64,000 nt of DNA from the NCBI GenBank assembly GCA_030247855.1, contig JAPDRN010000096.1:1-64000 (forward strand). Reading direction: 5' to 3'. Numbering within the stretch: position 1 is the stretch's first letter; every line of letters starts with the position of its first letter. This DNA is from Knufia peltigerae. Its lineage: Eukaryota; Ascomycota; Eurotiomycetes; Chaetothyriales; Trichomeriaceae. Below the pieces are notes generated by a model that was not told the DNA's origin, ran no database searches, and saw only the letters and a program-made list of their open reading frames with translations. Position numbers and translations under genes: made by a program. This document shows positions 25,549-33,140 of this stretch, piece by piece.

Positions 25549-25971
25549 TCACAACGGCGAACGCCCCAGCAACGCACCCGCGTGATCGGCCAGCAGCTGT
25601 ACCGCATGCAACAACCCTTCCTCGGTCTGTGGCGGGCACTGCGCCTCCGCGTCGTCCAATTCCCGCGCGGCCTGCGTGGCCAACAACACACCACCCAGCG
25701 CAGACAACGCCAGCAGGCAGCGCGTGGTGCCGGCCAGATCGCGCGCCCGCGCCGGCGTGATGCGCAGTTCCGTCCACGGCTCGCCGTCGGCGGCGTGGCA
25801 GCGCGTGATGTCGCGCAACCGCTTGAAAAAGGCAGGCGTGGGAGCGGCTTCATCGGCTTCGGTCAGCGCGTCTTCCAGAGCCTCGGCAGTGGCGTTGGAC
25901 AGCTGCAGGTCGGGCAGGGCATCACCCAGCAGTGTGTGCAGGCGCGGATAGGTGGGGTAGAGCGTGGTCAT
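25549..25971 (-). CDS. Hypothetical protein, 140 residues
   Basis: I do not recognise this family. The protein is acidic to neutral and mostly helical by appearance (MTTLYPTYPRLHTLLGDALP; ATAEALEDALTEADEAA). One moderately hydrophobic stretch at about 82-100 (TTRCLLALSALGGVLLATQA) is more like a buried helix than a membrane anchor. The start at 25971 is chosen because the acidic N-terminus begins there and GAGG lies upstream. The frame continues to 26148 across a structured non-coding region and is unlikely to be translated there. It is convergent with the autotransporter and preceded by a 392-base gap rich in inverted repeats. Confidence 0.6.
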   Translation of the reverse strand: MTTLYPTYPRLHTLLGDALPDLQLSNATAEALEDALTEADEAAPTPAFFKRLRDITRCHAADGEPWTELRITPARARDLAGTTRCLLALSALGGVLLATQAARELDDAEAQCPPQTEEGLLHAVQLLADHAGALLGRSPL

Positions 25972-26363
25972 GGCAACAACCTCACAGGGCTTGGCCACCT
26001 GCGGGATGCAAGGTGGCGGGCGGTGCGGGTTGGCGTGCCGGTGAGGCTTTCCAGAGGAAATGAAGCCGGCGGATCCGAAAGATCCCCACGCACCGCCCGC
26101 CGTAGAACGACGGACGGTGCATTGTTCGGGCCTGCAACGTCGTTGCAAGGCCGCCTCTGAAAAGCTTCATTCGGGACGCCAATCCCGGCCAGCGCAGAAC
26201 GCGCTGGAATAAGGAATTTCACACGCTGGCCGGCCTGTTGGAATGAGTGAAGTTGCAGATTTCCGGCGGGTGCATGTTGTGCCAGAAACGACGCGTTGCG
26301 TGATAGCGCCAGGCCATTGAACACAGTTATCCTTCCCGTTCACTACATGACACGGAGTCGTCA
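25972..26363. other. Gap with nested inverted repeats
   Basis: No coding sequence is evident in these 392 bases. GGCGGGCGGTGCG (26015-26027) is matched by its complement at 26089-26101 around 61 bases. TGCAACG-T-CGTTGCA at 26133-26147 is a perfect 7-1-7 palindrome with GGCC on both sides. CCAGCGC-AGAAC-GCGCTGG lies at 26189-26207, and CCGGCCAGCG (26186-26195) also pairs with CGCTGGCCGG (26225-26234). The flanking genes diverge, so this could be a structured leader, operators or a small RNA gene; sequence alone does not decide. Confidence 0.5.
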
Positions 26364-27398
26364 ATGCTGAAGTACAGGGATGCGCGCGTAGCCATGCTCG
26401 GCATGCTTCTGATTCCATCCGCTGCCGGAGCGGCGGAAGCTGCGGTCGAACTGCCTACGCCTGAAGCACGTGACCAGATGTTGCAACTGCTGGAAACGCA
26501 GTCGCTGTATCGCGACCGCGTGGATTGGAGCGAGGTGCGCATGCAGCTGGCCGCCGCTGGCAGTGACCGCGTTCTGCAACGCCGTGTGCTGGATGAGGCG
26601 GCTGCACGCAGCAGCGGAGGGCATGGGCGATGGATCTCGCCCGGCGAGCAGCACCAACGTTCCCAGCGCGCCCAGCGTTTGAACGGGGGCCAGAGCGCTG
26701 CCTTGTCCGCGCCTCGGCAGGACAACCCACGCATCGGCATATTGCAGGTGAGCCCCTTCGTTGAGGATCTGCGAAAGAGCGAGCAGGAGCGCTATACGGC
26801 GCGCAAGGCGTACGCGCTGGCGCTGCAGCAGCGCATCGCCACCTTGGATGATGGTGCACGGTGCGGTTGGGTGGTGGATGTAAGCAGCAATGGCGGCGGC
26901 AATATGTGGCCCATGCTGTTGGGACTGTTGCCGTTGCTGCATGGAACCACGGATCCCGAGGGAGGTGTGATTGGTGGGTTCCGCAGTGCTGGCGGCCTGC
27001 AGCCCTGGCGGCAGGGGGAGGGAGCGGTGACGGCCGGCGGCAATGGCTCGCTGCGCTCGCGTCAGGCCACCTACACGTTGCGGGTGTCGCCCGCACCTGT
27101 CGCGGTCGTGATGGGTGCAGGCACGGCCAGTTCCGGCGAGGCCGTGGCGCTGGCGTTCCGCGGTCAGCCGGGCAGCCGCAGTTTCGGCCAGCCCAGCGCG
27201 GGCCTTTCCACCGGCAACCGCCCGGTTCCTCTGGTAGATGGCTCGATACTTGTGCTGACAGGGAGTGTGATGACCGACCGCGGTGGACAGGGCGATGGTG
27301 CCAAGCTGCAGCCCGACCAGATCACGCCTAGTGGCCCTTCCACCCTGCTGGCCGCAGAAACATGGTTGCTCGCCCAGCCCACCTGCAAGGAGGGCTGA
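26364..27398 (+). CDS. S41-like (tail-specific type) peptidase
   Basis: Exported protein of 344 residues with a signal-like N-terminus (VAMLGMLLIPSAAGAAEA). The S41 core is visible: IGILQVSPF, WVVDVSSNGGGNMWPMLLGL, which is the family NxGG loop, and GAGTASSGEAVALAF, where the second Ser of the TASSGE turn aligns with the nucleophile. RSFGQPSAGLSTGN and a C-terminal LxxxxxDRGG-like region follow. There is no PDZ domain between signal and core, so it is shorter than CtpA. The substrate is unknown. Three bases separate it from the zinc-ribbon membrane protein that follows, so they are likely one operon. Confidence 0.78.
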   Translation: MLKYRDARVAMLGMLLIPSAAGAAEAAVELPTPEARDQMLQLLETQSLYRDRVDWSEVRMQLAAAGSDRVLQRRVLDEAAARSSGGHGRWISPGEQHQRSQRAQRLNGGQSAALSAPRQDNPRIGILQVSPFVEDLRKSEQERYTARKAYALALQQRIATLDDGARCGWVVDVSSNGGGNMWPMLLGLLPLLHGTTDPEGGVIGGFRSAGGLQPWRQGEGAVTAGGNGSLRSRQATYTLRVSPAPVAVVMGAGTASSGEAVALAFRGQPGSRSFGQPSAGLSTGNRPVPLVDGSILVLTGSVMTDRGGQGDGAKLQPDQITPSGPSTLLAAETWLLAQPTCKEG

Positions 27399-27401
27399 GC
27401 C

Positions 27402-27740
27402 ATGCTGCTGATCGGCCAGCACGAACGGGTGCTGATTGTCGGCCCCAGCGAAGCGCACCACTGCCTGCGCTGCCAGGCTGAAACCGAATTCGCACCGCAG
27501 CTGCGCTACAAGATGGCGCGCATCGACCTGCTGTTCGGCTTCGTCTACCAGCGTCGCTATGAGCTGGCCTGCACCGGCTGCGAGCACGGCTGGGTGCTGG
27601 ATACCGAAAGCATGGACCAGCAACTGGGCGGGGTGCCGATCCCGTTCCGGCACCGCTTTGGGCTGCCGGTGATGCTGGTGATAGTGGCCGGGCTGGCAGT
27701 GGCGGGGTGGATGTGGCGGATGGGACACGGAGGCATCTGA
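27402..27740 (+). CDS. Zinc-ribbon-like membrane protein
   Basis: Small protein of 112 residues. Two CxxC pairs, HHCLRCQ at about 20-24 and LACTGCEHG at about 56-61, form a probable zinc ribbon. A single membrane helix lies at about 88-106 (LPVMLVIVAGLAVAGWMWRM). The ribbon would therefore face the cytoplasm or periplasm at the membrane. I know of no assigned function. It follows the S41-like peptidase by three bases and ends 46 bases before the toxin-antitoxin genes, which have their own promoter. Confidence 0.75.
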   Translation: MLLIGQHERVLIVGPSEAHHCLRCQAETEFAPQLRYKMARIDLLFGFVYQRRYELACTGCEHGWVLDTESMDQQLGGVPIPFRHRFGLPVMLVIVAGLAVAGWMWRMGHGGI

Positions 27741-27751
27741 TGGGTCATGAT

Positions 27752-27780
27752 TTGCATATGTCCCATATTGGGACTAGGAT
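27752..27780 (+). promoter_or_regulatory. Promoter and operator of the HigBA-type pair
   Basis: TTGCAT (27752-27757) and TAGGAT (27775-27780) with a 17-base spacer form a good promoter. The spacer holds the inverted repeat GTCCCA-TAT-TGGGAC (27760-27774), a natural operator for the HigA-like antitoxin. The start codon lies only seven bases after the -10 box. Confidence 0.7.
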
Positions 27781-27786
27781 GCGCCC

Positions 27787-28089
27787 GTGAGAGTCTTCGC
27801 GCTGTCTACGCTCAGGCGCTACTGGGAGAGGTTTCCAGAGTGCGAGCAGCCGCTGAAGGCTTGGCACGACGAAGCGAGGCGCGCCACCTGGGCGAGTCCG
27901 CATGACATCCGCAGTTGCTATGCGAGTGCGAGTTTCATCGGTAGCAGTCGCGTGGTTTTCAACATCAAAGGCAACAGCCACAGGTTGATTGTCGACGTTA
28001 CTTATCAGCGTCAGATGATCTACATCAAGTTCATCGGCACCCATGCCGAATACGACCGGATTGACGTAGCGACCGTGGAGGAAAAATGA
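27787..28089 (+). CDS. higB: HigB-family toxin of a type II toxin-antitoxin system
   Basis: Protein of 100 residues in the HigB mRNA-interferase family (RelE-like fold), a ribosome-dependent RNase that slows growth when free of its antitoxin. Visible features are the family N-terminus with a W-x(6)-C-region, LKAWHDEARRATW, the central SASFIGSSRVVFNIKGN strand and the C-terminal YIKFIGTHAEYDRIDV. The start is GTG at 27787, because the only nearby ATG (27779) is out of frame and stops at once. The order is toxin first, as in other higBA loci. The antitoxin start overlaps the toxin stop (ATGA), coupling their translation. No truncation is visible. Confidence 0.88.
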   Translation: MRVFALSTLRRYWERFPECEQPLKAWHDEARRATWASPHDIRSCYASASFIGSSRVVFNIKGNSHRLIVDVTYQRQMIYIKFIGTHAEYDRIDVATVEEK

Positions 28090-28445
28090 ACATTCGTCCC
28101 ATTCGCACAGAAGATGACTACCAGAACGCGTTGCGCGAACTGGAGGCCTATTTCGAGAACGAACCCGCCCTGGACAGTGAAGAAGGCGATCGCTTCGAGA
28201 TTCTCGCCACCTTGGTGGAGGCTTACGAAGCGAAGCATTACCCGATAGAACTGCCGGACCCCATCGAGGCAATCCGCTTCCGCATGGAGCAGGGCGGTCT
28301 GACCGTCAAGGACCTGGTACCCTCCATTGGTCAGCTCAACCGCGTGTATGAGGTATTGAATCGCAAGCGTGGATTGACCCTGGAGATGATCCGCAACCTG
28401 CACCGCGACCTGGGTATTCCGGCGGAAAGCCTGATCGGCCGCTGA
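28086..28445 (+). CDS. higA: HigA-family antitoxin
   Basis: Antitoxin of 119 residues with an Xre-like DNA-binding domain at the C-terminus: MEQGGLTVKDLVPSIGQLNR, then VYEVLNRKRGLTLEMIRNLH. The N-terminal acidic part (ALRELEAYFENEPALDSEEG) would contact the toxin. It resembles the HigA group that has the domain order of E. coli HigA. It overlaps the toxin gene by four bases. It probably represses the shared promoter through the GTCCCA-TAT-TGGGAC palindrome at 27760-27774. Confidence 0.9.
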   Translation: MNIRPIRTEDDYQNALRELEAYFENEPALDSEEGDRFEILATLVEAYEAKHYPIELPDPIEAIRFRMEQGGLTVKDLVPSIGQLNRVYEVLNRKRGLTLEMIRNLHRDLGIPAESLIGR

Positions 28446-28448
28446 GGT

Positions 28449-28467
28449 CCATCCCGATGCGGGATGG
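28449..28467 (+). terminator. Hairpin after the antitoxin gene
   Basis: CCATCCCG-ATG-CGGGATGG, eight-base stem, four bases after the stop codon. No U-run follows, so it may act as a weak terminator or a transcript-end protector. Confidence 0.55.
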
Positions 28468-28532
28468 GGTGTGCGTAGCCTCGTGCAGGGCCTGCTAAAG
28501 TTGCAGCCAGCAATCACGTACCGGAACCCACC

Positions 28533-28967
28533 ATGGACCACGAAACGCCGTTCGAACCCGCCAACGATCTGGAAGTGCGCCTGTTGCAGGCCCAGGACGG
28601 AACCCTCACGGCCTCGCAGTTCCTCGACGGCCTGCTGACCGCGCCGGTGTTCGTGCTGCTGGACAAGGCCATCGGTGAAGACGGTGCGTGGGACGAGAGC
28701 ATTTCGCCGCTGGTGCTGACCAGCGAAGGCGGGGAGCCGATGTTCGCGGTGTTCACTGCGCCCGAGCGCGCGGAAATCTGGCACGAGCAGCTGCCGCAGT
28801 TCGCCCATGCCATGCCCATCGCGGTGCATGCGCTGCTGTCGGGCATCGGCGAGGGCGTCGGCCTGGTGCTGAACCCGGGCCTGGACGTGGGCATGGAGAT
28901 GATCCCCGACGCGGTGGCGCAGCTGAAGGAACGTGCTGCGGCGATCACGCGTGGGATGGCGCACTGA
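28533..28967 (+). CDS. SseB-like N-terminal domain protein
   Basis: Cytoplasmic protein of 144 residues matching the SseB N-terminal domain (LEVRLLQAQDGTLTASQFLD, then PVFVLLDKAI, PLVLTSEGGEPMFAVFTAPE). A second conserved block is MPIAVHALLSGIGEGVGLVL, then NPGLDVGMEMIPDAVAQLKE. The domain was first noted near enhanced-serine-sensitivity and type III secretion loci, but most members stand alone and have no defined role. There are no secretion genes nearby, so a secretion role should not be assumed. Confidence 0.8.
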   Translation: MDHETPFEPANDLEVRLLQAQDGTLTASQFLDGLLTAPVFVLLDKAIGEDGAWDESISPLVLTSEGGEPMFAVFTAPERAEIWHEQLPQFAHAMPIAVHALLSGIGEGVGLVLNPGLDVGMEMIPDAVAQLKERAAAITRGMAH

Positions 28968-28977
28968 TAGAGCCGCG

Positions 28978-29001
28978 GTTGCCGGCCAGCGGCCGGCCTA
29001 C
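28978..29001. repeat. SMAG/REP unit
   Basis: GTTGCCGGCCAGCGGCCGGC with a CTAC end, between the convergent SseB-like and cca genes. Confidence 0.85.
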
Positions 29002-29007
29002 GATGCT

Positions 29008-30228
29008 TCAGCGGGCGGCGGCGATCGCCTTCACCCGCGCCTTGGCCAGCGCTTCGCCAATGGCCGGCCCCTTCAGGTGCGTGGTATCCAGATCACGCGC
29101 CTGAACTGACAACGCCGCCTGGTGCAGGCGCTTGAGCGTTTCGCCCTGCGGGTAGTCGCTGTCCTCGAAACCGAGCCGGCCGCGCTTGTCGGCCTCGCAG
29201 CACAGCGCGATGCGCGCCACCCGTTCCGGCCGGCGCAGTGCATCGCAGCGGCCCAGCAGTTCCAGCACGGTGGCATCACGCAGCTCGTCGATGCGATGCA
29301 CGTTCAGATGCTCGCGGCAGACGGCCTCGGCCAACTGCTGGTGCTCGGCCGGAATCTTCAGGCGCGCGCACAGTGCTTTCAGCGGCTTGATGCCGCGCTG
29401 CTCGTGCATGATGTGGCGCGGCCATTCCTCGGGCGGGGTCAGGCCCTTGCCGAGGTCGTGGGTCAGTGCGGCGAAGCCGACCAGGTCATCACCGGGCGCC
29501 AGCTTGGCCGCCATGTCGCTGACCATCTCCTGATGGATGCCGGTATCGACTTCCGGATGGAATTCCGCGCGCTGCGGCACGCCGTACAGCGCTTCCAGCT
29601 CCGGCAATATCGGGCCCAGCGCGTGCGCGTCGTGCAGGGTGCGCAGGAACGCCGATGGGCGTTCGCACACCAGTGCCTTGCGCAGTTCCTGCCACACACG
29701 TTCCGGCACCAGCGCGTCGAGCTCGCCGCTGGCGGCAATCTCGCGCATCAGTTCCATGGTTTCCGGCGCGACGGTGAAACCGAGCGAGGCGAAGCGGGCC
29801 ATGAAGCGCGCCGCACGCAGCACGCGCAGCGGGTCTTCAACGAATGCAGGACCGACATGGCGCAGCACGCGCTGCTCGATGTCGCGCGCGCCACCATAGG
29901 GATCGACCAACGCGCCGCTGTCTTCATCGCAGGCGATGGCGTTGATGGTGAAGTCGCGGCGCTGCAGGTCTTCTTCCAGCGTCACCGCCGGATCGGCATC
30001 GACCACGAAGCCGCGGTAGCCACGGCCGGATTTGCGTTCGGTACGGGCCAGCGCGTATTCCTCGCCGGTCTTTGGGTGCAGGAAGACGGGGAAATCGCGG
30101 CCCACGGCGGTATAGCCCTGCGCTTCCATCTGCGCGGGCGTGGCGCCGACGACGACCCAGTCACGGTCGCCGGCAGGGCGCTGCAGCAGGCGGTCGCGCA
30201 CGGCGCCGCCGACAAGATAGATCTTCAT
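29008..30228 (-). CDS. cca: Multifunctional CCA-adding enzyme (tRNA nucleotidyltransferase)
   Basis: Protein of 406 residues that builds or repairs the tRNA 3' CCA end. The nucleotidyltransferase head opens MKIYLVGGAVRDRLLQRPAG, with catalytic acids in GDRDWVVVG and the neck motif LQRRDFTINAIA. The RNA-binding middle includes FVEDPLRVLRAARFMARF. The C-terminal HD phosphohydrolase domain is present (LTHDLGKG, with HEQRG and VCREHLN), as in the E. coli type. It is convergent with the SseB-like gene and divergent from nothing close. An inverted REP pair lies upstream, between it and slt. Confidence 0.95.
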   Translation of the reverse strand: MKIYLVGGAVRDRLLQRPAGDRDWVVVGATPAQMEAQGYTAVGRDFPVFLHPKTGEEYALARTERKSGRGYRGFVVDADPAVTLEEDLQRRDFTINAIACDEDSGALVDPYGGARDIEQRVLRHVGPAFVEDPLRVLRAARFMARFASLGFTVAPETMELMREIAASGELDALVPERVWQELRKALVCERPSAFLRTLHDAHALGPILPELEALYGVPQRAEFHPEVDTGIHQEMVSDMAAKLAPGDDLVGFAALTHDLGKGLTPPEEWPRHIMHEQRGIKPLKALCARLKIPAEHQQLAEAVCREHLNVHRIDELRDATVLELLGRCDALRRPERVARIALCCEADKRGRLGFEDSDYPQGETLKRLHQAALSVQARDLDTTHLKGPAIGEALAKARVKAIAAAR

Positions 30229-30264
30229 GTGGAGGATGATCGCATGCTGGGCATGGATGTACCG

Positions 30265-30328
30265 GTAGTGCCGGCCGTTGGTCGGCTACCCTGGGCAATA
30301 ACGGATGCCGGCCAGCGGCCGGCACTAC
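30265..30328. repeat. SMAG/REP inverted pair
   Basis: GTAGTGCCGGCCG... at 30265-30289 and ...GGCCGGCACTAC at 30304-30328. The pair lies between the slt stop and the cca start, which are co-directional on the minus strand, and could limit read-through. Confidence 0.85.
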
Positions 30329-30338
30329 CGGATGTCGA

Positions 30339-32312
30339 TCAGTCGCCACCCTGGTCGGCGTTGGCAGCGCAGGTGAAGCTCTTGCGCTTATCCACCAAGC
30401 GGCCCATCAGGCGGTCGCTCAGCGGCAGTGCGTCGCCGTTGAGTCGCCAGTCGTAGATCACGCTGAAGGCCAGCACGCGGGCAACATACTCGCGCGTTTC
30501 CTTGTAGCTGATCGTCTCGATCCACAGGTCCGGATCGAAGCCCGGGCGCTGGGTCTGCCAGCGTGCGGTCGGGGTCGGCCCAGCGTTGTAGGCGGCGATG
30601 GTCACGTAGGGCAGGCCGTCGTACTTGTTCATCAACTGCCGCAGGTACGCGGTGCCGATGGCGATATTGGTGTCCGGGTCGTACAGGCTGTCAGCGCCGC
30701 CGTAGCCGGTCAGGCCGATGGACTTGGCCACACCAGCGCCAGTCGCCGGCAGCACCTGCATCAGGCCCATGGCGTTGGCAGGCGAACGCGCGCGGGGGCT
30801 GAACACGCTTTCCGCACGGATCTCAGCGGCCACCCAGGCCGGGTCCAGCGCATTGCGCGCTGATTCGCGGCGGATCGTGGCGTCATGGTGCAGCGGGAAG
30901 CGCAGGTCGTACAGACGCTGCTCCTGCTTCTGCTTGCCGAGCGAGAACACCGCGCGGTCGAACCAGCCGTTGTCCTGCGCCACGCGTACCGCGAGGCGAC
31001 GCTGCGTGTCATCAAAGCGTGACAGTGCGTTGTTCCATTCGGCCACCGCCCAGCCGGCGCGGTCGATCTGGTACAGCGCCATCGCGCGCTGGATGGCCGG
31101 ATCGCGGGCCACCAGGGCCTGCGCCTGCGCGCTGTCGTTGGGCTTCCACGGGCACAGCGTGTAGGGCTGCTGCAGCTTGTCCGCCGCCAGGAAGCCATGG
31201 AAGGTCGGCGCGCGTGCGGCTTCGCGGAACAGCGGCTGCGCCTGCTGTGCCTGGCCGGTCTTTTCCAGCATGCGGCCTTCGAAATAGCGCCAGCGCGAAT
31301 CGTTGCGCTGGGTCGGGCCCATCTTGCGGATCGCTGCCAGCGTCGCCGGCCAATCGCCGCGCGACATCGCTTCGCGTGCACGCCATTCGTGCAGGCGTTC
31401 GTCGTAGGCTGCATCGGGTACGGCATTCAAGCGGCGGGCCGAGTCGGGCAGGTAGGACGCCACCGTCCACAGGGCGATCTGGTAACGCACCTGGCCCTGC
31501 TGTTCGGCGCTCAGGCCCAGCGCCTGCGCATACTGCGGCAACTGCTGCTCGGTGGCGTCCGGGTCGGCCTTGGCCAGCTTGGCCAGGCCATCGGTGGCGA
31601 TGCGCCGGCTGCGTTCGTTGCGCGGCCAGTTCAGGGCACTGGCATTGGGCTTGTCGACGAAGGCGGCGTAGGTGTTGGCCAGCGCCAGATCGCCAGCCTG
31701 CAGGCCGCGGGCGGCCGAACGCATCACCGCCGGCTGCTGGGCATCGGCAGCGGCATCGATACGTTCCCAGCGCAGGGCATCGCTCATGCCACCCTGCGCC
31801 TGCAGCACGGCGAACACGGCGTCGCAGGCATCGGGCAGCGACTTGCCGTTCTTGCGCCACAGATCCTGTGCCTCGCCAATCCACTGCGGGTCCACCTTGC
31901 CGGTGGCCTGGCGTGCTGTCAGCTGCGCACAGCGCAGGCCGAGATTGTCGGTCGGAACCCAGTTGGCCAGCAGCGTCGGCCAGTCCTGCCGGCGCGCCAC
32001 GGAGGGCAGCCAGGCGCTGCGGAAGCTGTTGGCCACGGCCTGGCCCTGGTAGCGCTTGAGGAAGGCCTGCGCCTGCGCCGTATCGACGGTGTCGATGTTG
32101 CGCCGCAGGTTGGCGAATTCCAGCCAGCCATACGCTGGATGGCGGCTGAGTGCAGCGGCCTGGCCGGGATCGAACTGGCCACGTTCGGCGGCCGCGATGG
32201 CGGCCTTCAACTGGGCGTTCTGGGCATCGAGGGACTGGGCACTCGCGCAGCCGATCAGCAGCGTGGTGGCCAGCGGGAGCAGGGACAGGGCGGTCGAAGA
32301 TCGTCGGGTCAT
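30339..32312 (-). CDS. slt: Lytic murein transglycosylase, Slt70 type
   Basis: Envelope enzyme of 657 residues that cleaves peptidoglycan glycan strands to 1,6-anhydro products. The N-terminus LLPLATTLLIGCAS contains a lipobox-like LIGC, so it may be a lipoprotein and not soluble as in E. coli. A long superhelical domain (about 30-450) is rich in Ala/Leu repeats. The C-terminal GH23 domain, about 470-610, shows RAESVFSPRARSPANAMGLM with the catalytic Glu, LPATGAGVA, then YLRQLMNKYDGLPY and AAYNAGPTPTARW. Start at 32312 is preferred; an in-frame ATG at 32324 adds four residues. Confidence 0.92.
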   Translation of the reverse strand: MTRRSSTALSLLPLATTLLIGCASAQSLDAQNAQLKAAIAAAERGQFDPGQAAALSRHPAYGWLEFANLRRNIDTVDTAQAQAFLKRYQGQAVANSFRSAWLPSVARRQDWPTLLANWVPTDNLGLRCAQLTARQATGKVDPQWIGEAQDLWRKNGKSLPDACDAVFAVLQAQGGMSDALRWERIDAAADAQQPAVMRSAARGLQAGDLALANTYAAFVDKPNASALNWPRNERSRRIATDGLAKLAKADPDATEQQLPQYAQALGLSAEQQGQVRYQIALWTVASYLPDSARRLNAVPDAAYDERLHEWRAREAMSRGDWPATLAAIRKMGPTQRNDSRWRYFEGRMLEKTGQAQQAQPLFREAARAPTFHGFLAADKLQQPYTLCPWKPNDSAQAQALVARDPAIQRAMALYQIDRAGWAVAEWNNALSRFDDTQRRLAVRVAQDNGWFDRAVFSLGKQKQEQRLYDLRFPLHHDATIRRESARNALDPAWVAAEIRAESVFSPRARSPANAMGLMQVLPATGAGVAKSIGLTGYGGADSLYDPDTNIAIGTAYLRQLMNKYDGLPYVTIAAYNAGPTPTARWQTQRPGFDPDLWIETISYKETREYVARVLAFSVIYDWRLNGDALPLSDRLMGRLVDKRKSFTCAANADQGGD

Positions 32313-32475
32313 GGCGACCAGCATAGCGGGCAGTGGCTGAATTCAGTTTCTCATTGCGTACACGGCAGCAGAGGGCAACGACAGCTGAATGATGAGGTGA
32401 TCCGCACTGCCGCGAGGGCAGCTGCCCGGCGTAGGTTTGGGCTGGGGCGACCGGCCCTGCTGCAGGGAGCGGCAC

Positions 32476-32883
32476 ATGGCATTCAGTAGCGCAGGAAGAA
32501 GCGGCCCACTGGCGGACATCAACGTCACGCCACTGGTGGATGTGATGCTGGTGTTGTTGATCATCTTCATCGTGACCGCGCCGATGCTGTCGCGGCCGAT
32601 CAACGTGCAGTTGCCGCAGGCCACCGATCGTGTGGTTGATCGCCCCGAGCCGCCACCACCGATCGAACTGCGCCTGGATGCGTCCAGCCAGTTGAGCTGG
32701 GACGGGCAGCCGATGGCCATCGGCGATCTGCAGTCGCGCCTGCAGGCGCAGGCCAGCCAGCATGCCGGCAACCTGCCGGAGCTGCGCATCAGCACCGATC
32801 CGTCGGCCGAGTACGACGGCATGGCCAAGATCCTGGCCGCCGCCGAGGCCACGGGCATGGAACGCATCGCGTTCGTGCAGTGA
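32476..32883 (+). CDS. exbD: ExbD/TolR-family biopolymer transport protein
   Basis: Inner-membrane protein of 135 residues. The N-terminal cytoplasmic tail leads into LADINVTPLVDVMLVLLIIF, the ExbD helix with the essential Asp in PLVDVMLV. A Pro-rich spacer (RPEPPPP) and a periplasmic ExbD/TolR domain follow. It would work with ExbB and TonB to energise outer-membrane receptors, but neither exbB nor tonB is nearby. The next gene downstream, 257 bases away, encodes a TonB-dependent receptor on the same strand. GGGAGC at 32465-32470 supports the ATG at 32476. It is divergent from slt. Confidence 0.88.
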   Translation: MAFSSAGRSGPLADINVTPLVDVMLVLLIIFIVTAPMLSRPINVQLPQATDRVVDRPEPPPPIELRLDASSQLSWDGQPMAIGDLQSRLQAQASQHAGNLPELRISTDPSAEYDGMAKILAAAEATGMERIAFVQ

Positions 32884-32894
32884 GCGAGTCACCG

Positions 32895-32922
32895 GTGCGG
32901 CCTTCCTGATGGAGGGCCGCAC
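32895..32922 (+). terminator. Hairpin after exbD
   Basis: GTGCGGCC (32895-32902) / GGCCGCAC (32915-32922) with a 12-base loop, twelve bases after the stop. No U-run follows. It suggests that exbD ends here and that the receptor has its own promoter in 32923-33140. Confidence 0.55.
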
Positions 32923-33140
32923 TCGCGCAGGGGCACTGACAAAGGCGCCGATGGTCAGCGTGGCCTTCGGTGAATACGCAGCGAAATGACGTTATCTGCT
33001 TTCAGAATCGTCAAATTCGCGTGAAAGAGTGTCGGGCATCACGCCGCGATGTTTACCGCTTGTTTACAAAGGAGACGCTGCCGCCATGCAGGGGGGAGCG
33101 CGGCAGTCCATGTCCCGACATTCCTTTGGAGAGAGAGCGA

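Noticed and set aside
26015..26101. Fourth copy of the composite repeat
   Set aside because: The 13-base arms and 61-base interior differ in length, and there is no ANGGAN hairpin pair, hexamer tract or GC hairpin.
28533..28967. Type III secretion effector or chaperone from the SseB name
   Set aside because: The match is to the widespread SseB N-terminal domain, and no secretion genes are present.
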